Shown here: piece by piece, positions 6,397 through 15,654 of the stretch
How positions within the stretch are numbered: the stretch's first letter is position 1
Layout of the letters: each line of letters starts with the position of its first letter
From: JBECKS01 sp964557005
GTDB taxonomy: Bacteria; Pseudomonadota; Gammaproteobacteria; Pseudomonadales; JBECKS01
Assembly (NCBI GenBank): GCA_964557005.1
Contig: CAZKYI010000011.1
Location: forward strand, 1-56,010
Direction: 5' to 3'
DNA: 56,010 bases
Notes under the pieces: model-generated
The model's database searches: none
The model's input: only the letters and a program-made list of their open reading frames with translations
What the model was told of the DNA's origin: nothing
Translations under genes and position numbers: made by a program

Positions 6397-6930
6397 TTAT
6401 GAAAATGTTAACTTGAGCGACGCATCACTTTTTCTGAACAGTTGAAAAAGTGCGAATAGAAAGTAAGTACAAAATATGGCGAGCGTGGCTTCGGCGAGAC
6501 TAAAGCCGAGAAATTGCCACGAAATTTCCGCACATTCGCCAGAGCCGCGAAACACCATTTCCAGTACTTGGCCGAGTGGAAAAGCATCAAGCAGGTAGTT
6601 CAGGCCAGGACCGCAGGCAGGTACTTGTTCGGCAGGCAAATGTTGTAACCAGACATGGCGACCCGCACTGGTTAAACCGCCGAGTGTAAAAAGCAGAACG
6701 AGTGTTGCATAAATTCTTTGTCCTGTGCGACCCGGGTTATGTATGGCAGCCAGTACAAGGCTCACAATAATGCCCAGTAAAAAAACACGATCAAAAATAC
6801 ACAGCGGGCAAGGGTCGAGATATTCGACATATTGCAAATAATAAGCGTAGCTCATGGCAAGCACACCCGCGCAGGCAGCCAGCAGATTCATTGGGCGTGA
6901 AGCGGTCAATTTTTCGATGAGTGTCAGCAT
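6397..6930 (-). CDS. dsbB: Disulfide bond formation protein DsbB
   Basis: The 177-residue membrane protein has four hydrophobic helices. Two Cys pairs are in the DsbB positions: DPCPLC with Cys41/Cys44 in the first periplasmic loop, and Cys106/Cys133 (VPACGPG and GECAE) in the second. It should reoxidise DsbA and pass electrons to quinones in the inner membrane. It lies 18 bases downstream of gshA on the same strand, thematically linked through thiol chemistry. Length and residues are normal. Confidence 0.92.
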   Translation of the reverse strand: MLTLIEKLTASRPMNLLAACAGVLAMSYAYYLQYVEYLDPCPLCIFDRVFLLGIIVSLVLAAIHNPGRTGQRIYATLVLLFTLGGLTSAGRHVWLQHLPAEQVPACGPGLNYLLDAFPLGQVLEMVFRGSGECAEISWQFLGFSLAEATLAIFCTYFLFALFQLFRKSDASLKLTFS

Positions 6931-6948
6931 AAGTGAATAATTTGATGG

Positions 6949-8517
6949 TTAGCCTTTGAAATAATTTGCAACGAAAGTATCAAAATCAACGGTATCATTT
7001 TTTTCCAGTTGTGCCTGTTCAGCGATGCTGTCATCAACCTGTTTTTGCATGTGCTGCGCAAGTGTCGGCTCTAAAACCTGACCCTTGAAAAATGCCTGAT
7101 GTGTCTGCGCATGTTCGAGTGCCAGTTCAAAAAACGAAAGCTTGTTGTGTGTCAGTAATTCAATGATTTGTCCTGAAGGTGTGAGTTCAGGCTGATTAAT
7201 TTTTGCACTTTGTTGTTCAACACTGTGTTGGTAATGGTGTTGACCACCTGCATCAAACACCTCGGCAACTTGTCGAATTTTGTCGAGCAGAATGGTCGCG
7301 TGTTGTTTAAGACTTTGTGTTTCCAGCGTGTTGGCATCAGCAATGAGTGCAGCAGCAGAACGGCCTTGATAAACCACCATCTCCATATTTTTTGCGTTGG
7401 CAGTGCGCATGGTTTCAGAAGTCTGAATGTCGTCATCAATCAGGCACATCAACAAAAAAGCATCGAGAAAATAAATCTCAACCGCATTCAGTCCGATGGG
7501 CTCAAAAGGATTCAAATCCAGACAACGTACTTCAATATATTCCACGCCACGACGACGCAAGGCCAATGTAGGGCGTTCACCGCTTGAGCTGGTGCGTTTG
7601 GGGCGAATGCTGCTGTAAAACTCATTTTCAATTTGCAGGATATTGGCATTAAGTTGTTTGTATTGTTCCCCCTCTTTTATGCCAATTTTTTCATAGGGTG
7701 CGTAAGGTGTACGAATGGCTTGTTCCAGACTGCATGTATAACTATCCAGCGAGTTATAACAAATTTTTAAATTGGATTGGGCGTTGTTTTGATAACCCAG
7801 ATCGCTCATGCGCAACGAAGTGGCATCGGGCAGATGAAAAGTGGTATTTCTTTCATTTAAAGGTTTAAGCCGATGTTGTTTGTTTTTGACAAAGCTGGCA
7901 CAGACTGCGGGTGAAGCACCAAACAGGTAAACCAGCAACCAGCTATAACGCTGGAAGTTACGAATCAATTTAAAGTATTGCGCAGAAATAAAATCTTGCA
8001 GAGCGTCGTTATTATTTAACTGTGCCTGATAAGCACTCCAGAAGCTTTGCGGCAGGGAAAAATTAAAATGAATCCCCGCGATGGCCTGCATGTGTCGGCC
8101 ATAGCGATGCCATAAACCATGACGATACACGGTTTTCATTTTTCCGATATTGGAGCTGCCGTATTGCGCAATGGGAATGCTGGAATCACCACCGAGTATG
8201 CAGGGCATACTGTTCACCCATAACAATTCATCGCCAATGTTTTGATAAACAAAAGTATGTGTATCTTTTAACTGTTGAAGCAGTGCATCGATACTTTCGT
8301 GCGGCTCGGTAATGAGCTCAAGCAGCGCTTCGGAATAATCCGTAGTGATGTTGGGGTGGGTGAGTGTAGAACCCAGCGCTTTAGGGTGAACGGTTTGACT
8401 CAAGGTGCCTTGCGGTGTAATGCGCAGGCTTTCTTTTTCAATGCCGCGTTGAATGTGTTTCAGTTCAGAAGCATTTTGCTTCAACAAGGAAAGCCCATGC
8501 TCAAATGCTTTAGTCAT
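6949..8517 (-). CDS. gshA: Glutamate-cysteine ligase
   Basis: The 522-residue product matches the proteobacterial GshA family: it opens with LKHIQRGIEKESLRITPQGT, then TLTHPNITTDYSEALLELIT, and later RRRGVEYIEVRCLDLNPFEP. It joins glutamate and cysteine with ATP in the first step of glutathione synthesis in the cytoplasm. Length is typical for the E. coli type. It lies 41 bases downstream of pckA and just before dsbB. No glutathione synthetase gene is in the window; a glutathione-peroxidase gene lies at 21224-21703. Confidence 0.95.
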   Translation of the reverse strand: MTKAFEHGLSLLKQNASELKHIQRGIEKESLRITPQGTLSQTVHPKALGSTLTHPNITTDYSEALLELITEPHESIDALLQQLKDTHTFVYQNIGDELLWVNSMPCILGGDSSIPIAQYGSSNIGKMKTVYRHGLWHRYGRHMQAIAGIHFNFSLPQSFWSAYQAQLNNNDALQDFISAQYFKLIRNFQRYSWLLVYLFGASPAVCASFVKNKQHRLKPLNERNTTFHLPDATSLRMSDLGYQNNAQSNLKICYNSLDSYTCSLEQAIRTPYAPYEKIGIKEGEQYKQLNANILQIENEFYSSIRPKRTSSSGERPTLALRRRGVEYIEVRCLDLNPFEPIGLNAVEIYFLDAFLLMCLIDDDIQTSETMRTANAKNMEMVVYQGRSAAALIADANTLETQSLKQHATILLDKIRQVAEVFDAGGQHHYQHSVEQQSAKINQPELTPSGQIIELLTHNKLSFFELALEHAQTHQAFFKGQVLEPTLAQHMQKQVDDSIAEQAQLEKNDTVDFDTFVANYFKG

Positions 8518-8558
8518 GTGGCACTCCTTGTTGAGGTGCTGGTGTTGGGTACCGCTTT

Positions 8559-10100
8559 TTAAGCGATTTGCGGGCCTGCTGCAACGATTGCGGCAGTGAC
8601 ATCGTATTTCGCGAAGTTGTCAGTAAACTTTTTGGCAAGTTCTCTGGCTTCTGCATCATAGGCAGAAGGTTCTGCCCAGGTGTCTTTGGGCACCAGCAAC
8701 TTGCTGTCCACACCTGGTACGGCAACTGGCACATCAAGGTTAATGACATCAATATGTCGGGTTTCCACGTTGTCGAGCTTGCCTTGCAAAATGGCACGAA
8801 TTACAGCGCGTGTGGTGGGAATGTCGAAGCGTTTGCCTTTTCCGTAAGAGCCACCTGTCCAACCCGTATTAACCAGAAATACTTTGCTGTCGAATTCTTC
8901 AATACGCTTGATGAGCAAATCGGCGTAGACACTGGCAGGGCGCGGGAAAAACGGAGCGCCGAAGCAAGTGGAAAAGGTAGATTTGATTTCAGCACCTGAA
9001 CCCATTTCGGTACTGCCAACCAAAGCCGTGTAGCCGCTCAGGAAGTGATAAGCCGCTGCTTCTTTGCTAAGTACGGAAACTGGAGGTAATACACCAGTTA
9101 AATCACAAGTCAGGAAAATCACATGTTTTGGCTCACCTGCACGATTTTCCTCAACACGCTTGGGGATATGCGTGAGTGGGTAGGCGGCACGGGTATTCTG
9201 GGTAAGCGATACATTGGTGTAATCCGGTGCGCGTGTATGCTCATCAATCACCACGTTTTCCAGCACGGAAGAGAACTTGATGGCATCCCAGATAACAGGC
9301 TCATTCTTCTGGCTCAGGTCGATACACTTGGCGTAGCAGCCGCCTTCGATGTTGAACACAGAGCCTTTTGCCCAGCCGTGTTCGTCATCACCAATCAGTG
9401 AGCGTTCAGGGTCGGCAGACAAAGTAGTTTTACCTGTGCCTGAAAGGCCAAAGAACAGGGCTACGTCTCCATCATCGCCGACATTGGCAGAGCAGTGCAT
9501 GGGTAATACAGATTTTTCGGGCAATAAGAAATTCTGTACCGAGAACATGGCTTTTTTCATCTCGCCCGCGTAGTTCATGCCTGCTAAAAGCACTTTGCGT
9601 GCAGCAAAGTTAATCATTACCGTGCCTTCGCTGTTGGTGCCATCAATGCTCGGTTCACATACAAAACTGGGAGAGTGCAAAATTTGCCAGACATGCTTGT
9701 CTTTGGGGTTGTAGGTTTCAGGTTTGATGAAAAGAATGTTTGCAAAAAGATTGTGCCAGGCAGTTTCAGTGGTGACATGAATGGGAATGTAGTGGTTGAT
9801 GTCAGCACCGACATGAAGTTCCGAGCGGAATTGATTACGCGCTGCACTGTGCGCTTCTACTTTGTCCCAAAGTGCGCTGAATTTATCTTCGGGGAATGGG
9901 CGATTGACCGGCCCCCAGTGAATGGCATCGCTGGTACTGGCTTCTTCAACAATGTAACGATCCATCGGTGAACGGCCAGTACGTTTTCCAGTGTTTACTA
10001 CCAGAGCACCGTTGCTGGCGAGTTGGCCTTCATGGTTGGCAATGGCCAGTTCGACCAGTTCTGCATAACTTAAATTTTTGTAAATAACAGGCTCGCTCAT
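8559..10100 (-). CDS. pckA: Phosphoenolpyruvate carboxykinase (ATP)
   Basis: The 513-residue product shows the ATP-type PEPCK signatures: RTGRSPMDRY near residue 40-49, the P-loop GLSGTGKTT at 218-226 and the metal/ATP site LIGDDEHGW just after. It converts oxaloacetate and ATP to phosphoenolpyruvate, the gluconeogenic step needed for growth on acids or fatty acids, which fits the many acyl-CoA genes around it. Length is normal. gshA follows on the same strand. Upstream lies a 145-base gap that should hold its promoter; I see TATGGCATAAT-like sequence there but no clear -35. Confidence 0.95.
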   Translation of the reverse strand: MSEPVIYKNLSYAELVELAIANHEGQLASNGALVVNTGKRTGRSPMDRYIVEEASTSDAIHWGPVNRPFPEDKFSALWDKVEAHSAARNQFRSELHVGADINHYIPIHVTTETAWHNLFANILFIKPETYNPKDKHVWQILHSPSFVCEPSIDGTNSEGTVMINFAARKVLLAGMNYAGEMKKAMFSVQNFLLPEKSVLPMHCSANVGDDGDVALFFGLSGTGKTTLSADPERSLIGDDEHGWAKGSVFNIEGGCYAKCIDLSQKNEPVIWDAIKFSSVLENVVIDEHTRAPDYTNVSLTQNTRAAYPLTHIPKRVEENRAGEPKHVIFLTCDLTGVLPPVSVLSKEAAAYHFLSGYTALVGSTEMGSGAEIKSTFSTCFGAPFFPRPASVYADLLIKRIEEFDSKVFLVNTGWTGGSYGKGKRFDIPTTRAVIRAILQGKLDNVETRHIDVINLDVPVAVPGVDSKLLVPKDTWAEPSAYDAEARELAKKFTDNFAKYDVTAAIVAAGPQIA

Positions 10101-10224
10101 GGTGTGTTTCTATCCTCTCTCTGCCTCGATTCGAAGGCTTGAAAGCCTTGTTTTTGGCGGTTTTGAAAAGCGGCGATTATGCCATAAACAAGCAAAAAAG
10201 GGGGATGCGGAGTTGAGCATTTTC

Positions 10225-10245
10225 GCTATTTCGTCAGGAAATAGC
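10225..10245 (-). other. Stem-loop directly after the HIT-protein gene
   Basis: GCTATTTC and GAAATAGC form a perfect 8-bp stem around a 5-base loop, touching the stop codon of the HIT gene. No U-run follows on the minus strand, so it is more likely a 3'-end stabiliser or weak terminator than a classical terminator. Confidence 0.5.
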
Positions 10246-10710
10246 TTAGCCAATTGGCAGCCCCATTTGTCTGCCGCCCAGTACATGAATATGCAGGTGG
10301 TAAACCGTTTGCAAGCCTTGAGGATTGGTGTTGATAACAATACGAAAACCGTCTTCGGCAATGCCTGCATCATGCGCAATCTGTTTTGCCAGTTTCAACA
10401 TTTCCGCAAGCAATCCATCATCACATTCCAGCAGGGTAGGCACTCTGTTTTTGGGAATCACCAGATAGTGGTGTGGTGCTCTGGGGCGAATATCCTTGAG
10501 CACATAGGCGTTTTCAGATTCTGCCACCCACAAGCTTGGGTCACTGCGTTCAAAAGGGCTGTGTGTTTGTTTTAGGGAAGCTTGTTTAATGGCTTGTAGT
10601 TTCGGAGTTGCCAGTTTGAACAGCAGGCGGCTGAGTGGGCGCTTGAATTCAATCAGCGCAGTGAATACCAGCAAGGAAAATACAAGCGCAATAAGTTTTA
10701 GAACAATCAT
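10246..10710 (-). CDS. HIT-family protein with N-terminal membrane anchor
   Basis: The 154-residue product has a hydrophobic N-terminus (IVLKLIALVFSLLVFTALIE), then a linker and a HIT domain ending in the histidine triad HLHIHVLGG. HIT hydrolases cleave nucleoside phosphoramidates or dinucleotides. The membrane anchor is not part of the standard HIT protein and would place the domain at the inner-membrane surface. The gene overlaps the stop of the acyl-CoA dehydrogenase gene by 4 bases, so the two are translationally coupled. The substrate is unknown. Confidence 0.82.
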   Translation of the reverse strand: MIVLKLIALVFSLLVFTALIEFKRPLSRLLFKLATPKLQAIKQASLKQTHSPFERSDPSLWVAESENAYVLKDIRPRAPHHYLVIPKNRVPTLLECDDGLLAEMLKLAKQIAHDAGIAEDGFRIVINTNPQGLQTVYHLHIHVLGGRQMGLPIG

Positions 10711-12335
10711 GCGTTTTCAATCAGGCTCTTGGCGATAACTTTCAGCGCCAAAGTTTCTTCAGCGCCTTCAAAAATAGACAGTACACGCGCATCGACATAA
10801 TAACGGCTCACCGCACTTTCTTCGGCATAGCCCATACCGCCGTGCAGTTGTAGTGCCTCGCGTGCAATCCATTCGGAAGTTTTACAGGCAAACAGTTTAA
10901 CCAGACTGGCTTCCATTTTGCCTTTGCCTTCGTCCATCAGCTGGGCAACGTGATAGGTGAACTGTCTGCACACATTGGTGAGAGCGGCCATGCGTGCCAG
11001 TTTCACCTGACTAAGCTGGTAATCAATAATCGCCTGACCAAATACTTTGCGTTCCTGACTGTACTGCAATGCCGCTTCATAGGCTGCCTGCATCAATCCT
11101 GTGGCACGTGCAGCAGTTTGAATGCGCCCGCCTTCAAAACCAGCCATTGTGTAGTAGAAGCCGTTACCAATACCTTGCGCTTCCCCCATGACATTTTTGT
11201 CAGGCACAAAAAAATTCTCAAAAAATAATTCAAAGGAGTGCATGCCACGATAACCAATGGTGGAAATGGCCTTACCGCCAAGTGTGCCACCTGTGTCCTG
11301 TTCAAAACGGAATTCGTGCCCTGCATACACAGGTTTTTCAACCAGAAAAGTGGTCAGCCCTTTGTGTTTGGGTTGAATGTTTGCATCGGTGCGCGCAAGC
11401 GTCATCAACACACCTGCCTTGCCTGCCATGGTGCACCAGGTTTTGTTGCCGTTGAGCAACCAGCCACCTTCGGTTTGGGTGGCGCGCAGTTTAACCGAGG
11501 CGACATCGGAACCCGTGTCTGGTTCGGTTACGGCAATCGCAACCAGCGGATTGGCCGCTGCAATGCGCGGTAGCCAATCGTTTTTTTGCGCTTCACTTCC
11601 GCCTTTTAACAAGGCACGCGCAAGGATTTCAGGGCGCGTAATCAAACTGCCTGCGACACCCAGAGAAGCGCGTGAAAGCTCTTCGGTCACTACAATCATG
11701 CCGAGATTGTCTTCCTTGTCGTCCGGTTGGATACCGCAATAACGCTCAGGAATAGACAGTGCAAAGCAGCCAACTTCATTGAGTGCATCAATAATGTGCT
11801 GAGGAATATCGAGATCCTTGCGATGAATTTCTTCGGCTTCGGGTTTAACAATGTCCTGCCCAAGTTTGGTGAAAGTATCACGAATGATTTCTTTCTCTTT
11901 ATCGAGCACGCTACTGCCAGTGTTGCCTTGCTGATGTATGCCTTGCTCGGCAAGTGCACAGAGAAATTTTGCAGAACGACATTCAATACAAAAGTTTTCG
12001 AGTTCGCTTTGATTAAAAAAAGTTTGATATTCCGTCGCAAAATCAAACGCATCTTTAAAAGCAAATAAACGCTGTTTGCCATTGCTCAGGGTTTCAGCAG
12101 TGAAGAACAGCGCCTGTTGGTATTCCATGCTTTGCGGTGAAGCCGAAAGCTGCTTGCAGTATTGCAAGTGTGAACGTGCCGCAGTGATTTCAGCTACGCA
12201 AAAAGCCAGCTCGTAACAAGCCAACTGAAAGTCATCCAGCGTATGGTCTTGTTTGCAAGCAGTTTGAATATGTTTGAATGCTTTTTGGCACAACAAATCA
12301 AGCTGGTTGAGATAGTTTTCCAGGGTCGGGAACAC
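10707..12335 (-). CDS. Acyl-CoA dehydrogenase family protein
   Basis: The 542-residue product contains a full acyl-CoA dehydrogenase core from about residue 155: AVTEPDTGSDVASVKLRATQ for FAD/substrate contact, ARATGLMQAAYEAALQYSQE and RKVFGQ in the C-terminal helical domain, and LSIFEGAEETLA near the end. About 150 extra N-terminal residues precede the core. It should oxidise an acyl-CoA to the enoyl-CoA with electrons to ETF; chain length is unknown. The start is GTG with AGG 7 bases upstream. It leads a two-gene operon with the HIT protein and diverges from the TSUP permease gene. Confidence 0.88.
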   Translation of the reverse strand: MFPTLENYLNQLDLLCQKAFKHIQTACKQDHTLDDFQLACYELAFCVAEITAARSHLQYCKQLSASPQSMEYQQALFFTAETLSNGKQRLFAFKDAFDFATEYQTFFNQSELENFCIECRSAKFLCALAEQGIHQQGNTGSSVLDKEKEIIRDTFTKLGQDIVKPEAEEIHRKDLDIPQHIIDALNEVGCFALSIPERYCGIQPDDKEDNLGMIVVTEELSRASLGVAGSLITRPEILARALLKGGSEAQKNDWLPRIAAANPLVAIAVTEPDTGSDVASVKLRATQTEGGWLLNGNKTWCTMAGKAGVLMTLARTDANIQPKHKGLTTFLVEKPVYAGHEFRFEQDTGGTLGGKAISTIGYRGMHSFELFFENFFVPDKNVMGEAQGIGNGFYYTMAGFEGGRIQTAARATGLMQAAYEAALQYSQERKVFGQAIIDYQLSQVKLARMAALTNVCRQFTYHVAQLMDEGKGKMEASLVKLFACKTSEWIAREALQLHGGMGYAEESAVSRYYVDARVLSIFEGAEETLALKVIAKSLIENA

Positions 12336-12430
12336 GGCATTACCTGCAAAAATGGTGTCAGAATCAAGCGCAAAAGAGTAACTGAAAGCAGGATTCTGGT
12401 ATAGTCCACGCCTCGTAATAATGAGGCGTA

Positions 12431-13207
12431 GTGTCTTTTCTCATGGAATTTGAACTCAATCTTGTCAACGGTATCTTGCTGGCTTTGGCTGGTTTTGCAG
12501 CAGGTTTTATCAATATTATTGCTGGCGGTGGCGCAATGATTACCGTGCCCTTGATGATTTTATTGGGCATACCTGCAGATGTAGCTAATGGCAGTAATCG
12601 TCTTGCTGTGATTACGCAATCACTGGCCGCTGTGCAGCGCTTTAATGAAAAAGATGTGTTCAAGGGTGTAGATGTTGTTGCCTTGTTAGCGCCTTGTGTG
12701 CTCGGTACGGTGCTGGGTGCCTTGATGATTTCCTATGTGCCTGCTGCCACACTTAAATATGTTTTGCTTGGTACCATGATTACGATTGCGCTGGCGATTA
12801 TGTTTTTTCCTGAAAGCATTTTTGCCAGTGAGCATGATAAACCGCTGCACATTAGGGAAAAGCCGATGGGCATTTTCTGGATGTTCGTTGCAGGTTTTTA
12901 TGGTGGTGCGATTCAGGCGGGTGTGGGTTTTCTGTTGATTGCAATTCTGGGTGGTGTGCTGCGTTATGATTTGATTCGTGGCAATGCCTTGAAGATGGCT
13001 TGCACTTTGTTATTTGGTTGTCTTTCGTTTTTTATTTTTGTGATGCGTGGGCAAGTATGGTGGGGGCCTGCGATTATTCTTGGTATCAGTTCTGTTGTGG
13101 GTGTCATCGTGAGTGTGGATTTTGCTATGAAAGTAGAGAAGAAAATCCTCAAGAAAATTCTGTTAGCGATGGTGGTATTGGCTTGTGTTTCAGCATTGAT
13201 TAGCTAA
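12431..13207 (+). CDS. TSUP (TauE/SafE) family membrane permease
   Basis: The 258-residue protein is almost wholly hydrophobic with about eight membrane helices in two similar halves, opening GFAAGFINIIAGGGAMITVP and later YGGAIQAGVGFLLIAILGGV, the TSUP repeat signatures. Members move sulfite, sulfoacetate or other organic anions across the inner membrane; the substrate here is open. I use the GTG at 12431 because GAGG precedes it; an in-frame ATG at 12443 is possible. The next gene starts 12 bases later and is probably cotranscribed. Confidence 0.85.
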   Translation: MSFLMEFELNLVNGILLALAGFAAGFINIIAGGGAMITVPLMILLGIPADVANGSNRLAVITQSLAAVQRFNEKDVFKGVDVVALLAPCVLGTVLGALMISYVPAATLKYVLLGTMITIALAIMFFPESIFASEHDKPLHIREKPMGIFWMFVAGFYGGAIQAGVGFLLIAILGGVLRYDLIRGNALKMACTLLFGCLSFFIFVMRGQVWWGPAIILGISSVVGVIVSVDFAMKVEKKILKKILLAMVVLACVSALIS

Positions 13208-13219
13208 GTTACTTCTATC

Positions 13220-14752
13220 ATGTTGCGTCACCTGTTCAAATTATTTGGTCCGCTACTGATTCTGGCGGTGTTGTTCTCTCTGGTTTTTCATTATGTGTTT
13301 ATCCATTATTTTCCAGATGAGTGGCTTTCAAAACTGTTTACGATTGAACAAAACCAGCAACAATATTTTCGTGTCACTTCAAATATCAATATCACTCTGG
13401 AAGGTGAAGCAGTAGAAGGCGAACAAACAGGTACGGGCGAAGGTGTTGGCGGAGACACACTGGATGGTCTGGATAAGGAAAAATGGGGCGATTTAATCGA
13501 CAGGCTTGAAAATAATACGGGCTTCAAGGATGTTTTTAATCAGGATAATGATGTAATCAATCAAGATAGCCAGGTGAGCAAAAGCTATATTCATCGTGAA
13601 CGCCACCATGAAGATATTGTGGTTAAAGAAGTGTTTCCAACCATTTACACCATCGATTCACCTTTTGAAAAAATTCTGAAAACAGCACCTGAGACTTTTA
13701 CCGAGTATGAGGAGCGTAACGAAATTATTGAACGCTATCGTCATCAGGAAAGTCAGGAAAAAATACAACTGAACCTTGAGGCGCATGTTAATCAGCAGGG
13801 AAAAAATCCCGAGCCACTCTATTTTCCTGAGGCAGAACGCCGTGCTTATTTCGATAGAACCTTGAAAGGAGACAAGACGGATCAATTGGCTGATTTTATT
13901 CGTCAATACTTTCATCATGATCCAAACGAAGGTGATTTGGCGATTGCAACTCGCGAATTGTATTTTGAAAATCTTGAGCGTTTGCTTTACACCTTCAGTT
14001 CTGACCCGACTTATTTATATCTCGATTTTTATCTTGAAAATCTCAATAAGGAAGATTTTCTCAATAACGCCTTGAATCAGGCTGCACAACTTCATGGCAG
14101 CAAAACTGCAACAGAATTATTGTTTGCAGTTGAAAGGATTTATGAAATTCAACAACGTGCGTGGAAAGCGTATTTTGATTTTGATTCACTTTTCGCAGGT
14201 TTGTCTGCACAAAAGAAAACTTACTTGCGTGTTGAAACCTTGCGCAGAGTGAATGAGCGTTATAAAAGTGTGCTGCGTGAAAAAAACATCAAGGATTATA
14301 ACGATATAGAAACGCTTTACCGTGAAAGGCGTTATCAAATACTGGATTATATCGTGCAGCAAACGCCTGATGCCTATCGAAAGCAGGATGCTGTGTTTGA
14401 ACGGGCAGTGGTGTTGTGGGAAATGGGCTTGCAGCAACAAAAACCGGAATTGCAACAACGTGCAGTTGAAGATTGGCAAGGCTTGATTCTCGAAGCAAAG
14501 CAGCATGATTTTTATGGGCAAGGTTTTAACAGCTCAAATGCAACGCACGAAATTTCAAAAGATTTTTACAACCTGCAACATCTCAGGATGCTGGATGCCT
14601 TGTTAATGGCGTATGAGAGTGAAAGTCAGTTAGTGCGGAAGAAAAGTCGGGAAAATCAAATCAGTACTTTTTTACAGCAGCGCCAGCATCAGCGCCTGAG
14701 TGACAAGTACGAGCGTGAAGCCAGATTGTTGTGGCCACTTGATGGTGAGTAG
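13220..14752 (+). CDS. Uncharacterised membrane-anchored protein (510 aa)
   Basis: I do not recognise a family. The protein has one N-terminal membrane helix (about residues 8-30, GPLLILAVLFSLVFHYVFIH), an acidic glycine-rich stretch near 60-85 (EGEQTGTGEGVGGDTLDG), and a long charged, helix-rich region with tandem YLYLDFYLENL and YRERRYQILDYI segments, ending in a basic coiled-coil-like tail. This suggests a single-pass protein with a large helical domain in the periplasm. It follows the TSUP permease with a 12-base gap, so a joint role is possible. It converges with the enoyl-CoA hydratase gene. Confidence 0.6.
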   Translation: MLRHLFKLFGPLLILAVLFSLVFHYVFIHYFPDEWLSKLFTIEQNQQQYFRVTSNINITLEGEAVEGEQTGTGEGVGGDTLDGLDKEKWGDLIDRLENNTGFKDVFNQDNDVINQDSQVSKSYIHRERHHEDIVVKEVFPTIYTIDSPFEKILKTAPETFTEYEERNEIIERYRHQESQEKIQLNLEAHVNQQGKNPEPLYFPEAERRAYFDRTLKGDKTDQLADFIRQYFHHDPNEGDLAIATRELYFENLERLLYTFSSDPTYLYLDFYLENLNKEDFLNNALNQAAQLHGSKTATELLFAVERIYEIQQRAWKAYFDFDSLFAGLSAQKKTYLRVETLRRVNERYKSVLREKNIKDYNDIETLYRERRYQILDYIVQQTPDAYRKQDAVFERAVVLWEMGLQQQKPELQQRAVEDWQGLILEAKQHDFYGQGFNSSNATHEISKDFYNLQHLRMLDALLMAYESESQLVRKKSRENQISTFLQQRQHQRLSDKYEREARLLWPLDGE

Positions 14753-14764
14753 TATTGACAGCCG

Positions 14765-15541
14765 TTACTTCCCCTTCCACTGCGGTGTGCGTTTATTTAA
14801 AAAAGCGTCCAGTCCTTCTTTTTTATCTTCGGTGCTCATCAGTGCAGATTGTGCAAATTTTTCGAGCATCATCGCGCTGTATTGGCTACCTTCCATGCCG
14901 TAGTTCACCATCGCCTTCATAAACTGGGGCACCAGAGGCGCAAAACTGGCGAGGTGTTCCACCATGTTTTCAACGGTAGGCATCAGTTCCTGTGGTTCAA
15001 CCAGACGGGTAATCAATCCGACATGATAGGCTCGCTGTGCGTCGATGGTTTCGCCCATCAATAACATTTCCATGCCCCATGCGCGGCCAATTAAACGGGG
15101 GAGCCTTTGCGTTGCGCCGCCGCCTGGAATAATGCCGAGCTTGCCTTCGGGTGTAGCAAATTGTGAAGTGGTGGTGCCGACACGCAAATCGCAGCCGAGT
15201 GCCAGTTCCAGGCCGCCGCCCATGCAAAACCCGTTAATGGCAGCAATCGAAGGTTTGAAGCTTCTTTCAAGCCGTTCAGCCACACCTTGCACAATCGGTT
15301 CCAGTGCCTTGCGTAAATCACGATGTACCACTTCGTTTAAATCCGAACCTGCTGCAAAGGCTTTGTCACCTGCGCCTGTGAACACAATCACACGCACGTT
15401 TTCGTCGGCTTCTGCCAAATCAAGTGCTGCATGAATATCATCCAGCGTACCCAGTGACAGTGCATTGCGTTTGCTTTCGCGGTTAATGGTAATCAAGGCC
15501 ATTGCGCCTTTTACCTGATAGAGAATATTTTCGTAGGTCAT
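14765..15541 (-). CDS. Enoyl-CoA hydratase/isomerase family protein
   Basis: The 258-residue crotonase-fold protein has the oxyanion-hole segments FAAGSDLNEV and AAINGFCMGGGLELALGCDL, and GKLGIIPGGGATQRLPRLIG where Glu usually acts in hydration; here the LGIIPGGG segment keeps the family form with no obvious Glu. The ATG at 15541 is the family start, although the frame extends upstream. It likely acts on 2-enoyl-CoA in fatty-acid breakdown, alongside the acyl-CoA dehydrogenase and synthetase nearby. It diverges from lpxB, with which it shares a 113-base promoter region. Confidence 0.88.
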   Translation of the reverse strand: MTYENILYQVKGAMALITINRESKRNALSLGTLDDIHAALDLAEADENVRVIVFTGAGDKAFAAGSDLNEVVHRDLRKALEPIVQGVAERLERSFKPSIAAINGFCMGGGLELALGCDLRVGTTTSQFATPEGKLGIIPGGGATQRLPRLIGRAWGMEMLLMGETIDAQRAYHVGLITRLVEPQELMPTVENMVEHLASFAPLVPQFMKAMVNYGMEGSQYSAMMLEKFAQSALMSTEDKKEGLDAFLNKRTPQWKGK

Positions 15542-15594
15542 GTGAAGTCTTGTCGCAGCAGTTGAGTAATTTCGAATTGATGGAATGAAGTGTA

Positions 15595-15600
15595 TATAAT
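15595..15600 (+). promoter_or_regulatory. -10 element upstream of lpxB
   Basis: A perfect TATAAT lies 54 bases before the lpxB ATG in the divergent gap. No good -35 hexamer is seen at the right distance, so only the -10 is claimed. Confidence 0.4.
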
Positions 15601-15654
15601 TTGCCAAATCAAGCCTATAGATAGTCGGGTGCTCGCTCAAAAGGAAAAATACAT

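Noticed and set aside
10135..10158. AAGGCTTGAAAGCCTT palindrome followed by GTTTTT as a terminator
   Set aside because: It would act on the plus strand, where no gene ends; it lies in the pckA upstream region. The loop is also too small unless inner pairs open.
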